Source: Gammaproteobacteria bacterium (GTDB taxonomy: Bacteria; Pseudomonadota; Gammaproteobacteria; HK1). Taken from it: a DNA stretch of 7,771 nt. Below, piece by piece: positions 7,401-7,771 of the stretch (the first letter of the stretch is position 1; every line of letters begins with the position of its first letter). The stretch is taken from contig JAGRHX010001100.1 in the NCBI GenBank assembly GCA_020444775.1, forward strand, positions 1 to 7,771, given 5' to 3'. The position numbers and the translations under genes are program-made. The notes under the pieces were generated by a model, which saw only the letters and a list, made by a program, of their open reading frames with translations, made no database searches and was not told the DNA's origin.

Positions 7401-7611
7401 CATGCGGGGCAGCGTCGGCAAGCTGGCGGTGCGCTCCGAGGTGCTGCGTCGGATCTGGCAGCGCTTCGCCGAGCAGGGCATCACCATCCCCTACCCGCAG
7501 CAGGACGTGCATCTGAACATCGCTCGCAACGAATCGCTGGGCCGCTTGCTGCAAGCGCCAGCGGGCGGCACGGCCGGCCCGCAGCAGGACTCGCCGATGG
7601 CGGCCGGCTGA
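4423..7611 (+). CDS. Large MscS-superfamily mechanosensitive channel, MscK (KefA) type
   Basis: Inner-membrane channel of 1062 residues that should open under membrane tension and release ions and small solutes during hypo-osmotic shock. E. coli MscK (1120 residues) is the closest well-known type by layout. The order is: a Ser/Thr-rich leader (1-48); a signal-like hydrophobic stretch (about 49-68, ending ATAQA); a periplasmic, mainly coiled-coil domain rich in Leu, Glu, Arg and Gln (about 72-460); about ten or eleven membrane segments (first about 467-484, last the pore helix at about 844-872); and the MscS vestibule domain (about 875-1035, with VIIPNSEVISESFINWTR and a PYPQQDVHLN end). The pore helix reads FAGALGVGIGFGLQNITNNF. 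Aligned with MscS, Gly851, Gly854 and Gly858 are kept, the constriction leucines L105/L109 become Val855/Phe859, and G113 becomes Asn863. FGLQ and ERPxRxxD are usual for the MscK branch. The cytoplasmic tail after 1035 is short and Gly/Ala/Pro-rich. I choose the TTG start from its Shine-Dalgarno; ATG 4567 would remove 48 residues. MscM (YjeP) is the alternative name. Confidence 0.93.
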   Translation: MTTRLPSTPFAATTGSFKTGSFKTQNVVTGGRAGCAVSQPVRAVYVRLMAAVVALVAMLAGGGATAQAAALDLIGLQRLEQDLREQGKELERATDRLLSENSAASTTLQADEAGLGAEDISVPELRDARFELDSLRSRITTISNRLRQRENGLRRLEEDIQAQQDTVRARAENSLSRVLAEVRLRQLETVREVQQSLVELLDRMRAALVERRALTAERVAMLQARADLTTIEASLDGEDDPRVALIRDVIGTLVRESVRSSNEASQLAGAGGDLARRRLLELQADEALLRAGVRQADIELLGIERRLALVDSLVNDRAVPTRLLVQAERRVTDFAARLDERKDVIESEEQTLVAQKQSLAGRVSGNPQVIDTALRRIGDLQTVLELQAKTVLGLRERVSALDQALKQTLARAQASGLFDRVRLPDDATALHRLGGSLAALPARIGQRWQGIYETLSDRLGATDTRTRALFGALAALALLLVALLRSHLKRFLRRTGSDSLTTIPASALRSTLPWLLPAVLIGAGAVFLGLEREVRNELLVILLTFPAAVFVLRMTWLTFVEGAPEHRVRARRRFYGRLRLAVWAVALVVIAVVLTRYVALSPLAVSLIDRLAFLTFVLIAFPLLQSRSLVMSLYGEQLARSSASTNVLSWASLLVPLTLAACGIIGLSGYVNLAWAVATHIGWLSVVGSALLVVIAILRGTFHAHESRYRMANPLDSEFWLANFYRPLYRLTIVGLYVLAGYVLLELYGWDRNTPWVSAVLNVIGMRLFSLGNADFTLASLVTAVVLIWLAFWVGGWSRQVTYNVAFSRIRDAGIRASLSVFTQYVVVVLGLLIALQVIGLDLTALAVFAGALGVGIGFGLQNITNNFLSGVLLLAERPLRVSDIVTVGDHMGEVTRIGIRSLTVKTYDQQEVIIPNSEVISESFINWTRSDDISRELLMIGISYDNEPDDAIAIISEIVNGYEPVLQTPKPLVTLFEFADSAVIIRLHYFVNMRGSVGKLAVRSEVLRRIWQRFAEQGITIPYPQQDVHLNIARNESLGRLLQAPAGGTAGPQQDSPMAAG
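4462..4491 (+). repeat. Tandem 15-bp repeat in the leader of the MscK-like gene
   Basis: Two adjacent 15-base units, ACAGGATCGTTCAAG (4462-4476) and ACAGGATCATTCAAA (4477-4491), match at 13 of 15 positions. In the reading frame they give the tandem peptide TGSFKTGSFKT. The unit length keeps the frame. The surrounding stretch is less GC-rich than the rest of the gene. Confidence 0.8.
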
Positions 7612-7633
7612 GCCCCGCGCACACCCGGCCGAC

Positions 7634-7668
7634 GCCCCAGGGAGGTCACCCAAGCGGGCCCTGGGGGC
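7634..7668 (+). terminator. Possible terminator hairpin after the MscK-like gene
   Basis: CCCCAGGG (7635-7642) pairs perfectly with CCCTGGGG (7659-7666) around a 16-base loop, starting 23 bases after the TGA stop. Flanking G and C at 7634 and 7668 can extend the stem across a one-base bulge. No run of T follows, so intrinsic termination is uncertain; GGTCAC also occurs twice (7644-7649 and 7669-7674). Confidence 0.35.
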
Positions 7669-7696
7669 GGTCACGGCTAAATCCTTTGGAACGAGG

Positions 7697-7755
7697 GCCG
7701 ATGATATCTGCAGCGTCGCGTCCGCGGCGGACGGCGGCGCGCGCACGTCATCGGC
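7697..7755. repeat. Nested inverted repeat at the right edge
   Basis: GCCGATGA (7697-7704) and TCATCGGC (7748-7755) are exact inverted copies 43 bases apart. Inside lies a shorter hairpin, GTCCG-CGG-CGGAC (7720-7732). This could be a structured leader or terminator of a gene just outside the window. No coding region is supported between 7612 and 7771. Confidence 0.4.
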
Positions 7756-7771
7756 TCGAAGCGCACGAGCC

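Noticed and set aside
7039..7746. 235-residue minus-strand open frame over the end of the MscK-like gene
   Set aside because: It has Asp/His/Ala-rich shadow composition and no recognisable domain, and it lies opposite the conserved MscS vestibule.

Overview
The window is GC-rich bacterial DNA, most likely from a gammaproteobacterium. I infer this from the AcnA-type aconitase, the periplasmic signal peptides, the MscK-type giant mechanosensitive channel and the base composition; the genus cannot be fixed from the sequence alone. It holds five protein genes packed tightly. Four lie on the minus strand and one on the plus strand, around a single divergent control region at about 4263-4422. I see no tRNA, rRNA, CRISPR array, insertion sequence or phage gene.

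From the left edge: (1) the first 282 codons of aconitate hydratase (acnA), minus strand, running off the window. (2) An 85-bp gap that carries an exact duplication of the acnA ribosome-binding-site box. (3) A three-gene minus-strand operon whose junctions overlap by 7 and 20 bases. In transcription order it encodes a family-1 (sugar-type) periplasmic binding protein, a family-3 (amino-acid-type, HisJ/ArgT-like) periplasmic binding protein, and a GluR0-like prokaryotic ionotropic glutamate receptor. The receptor is a family-3 binding domain split by a two-helix potassium channel with a TVGYGD selectivity filter. (4) The divergent intergenic region. (5) A plus-strand gene for a 1062-residue MscS-superfamily channel of the MscK (KefA) type. 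It has a periplasmic coiled-coil domain, about ten or eleven membrane segments and a C-terminal MscS pore and vestibule. (6) A 160-bp tail with inverted repeats, one of which may be a terminator.

The most unusual feature is the operon. Two different soluble binding proteins are translationally coupled to a ligand-gated potassium channel, with no ABC permease or ATPase anywhere in the window, and the whole unit sits back to back with a large mechanosensitive channel. One reading, which is inference only, is a periplasmic solute-sensing and ion-flux module in which binding proteins accompany or feed a ligand-gated K+ channel, next to an osmotic release valve. The dull alternative is that the binding proteins are orphans serving transporters encoded elsewhere.
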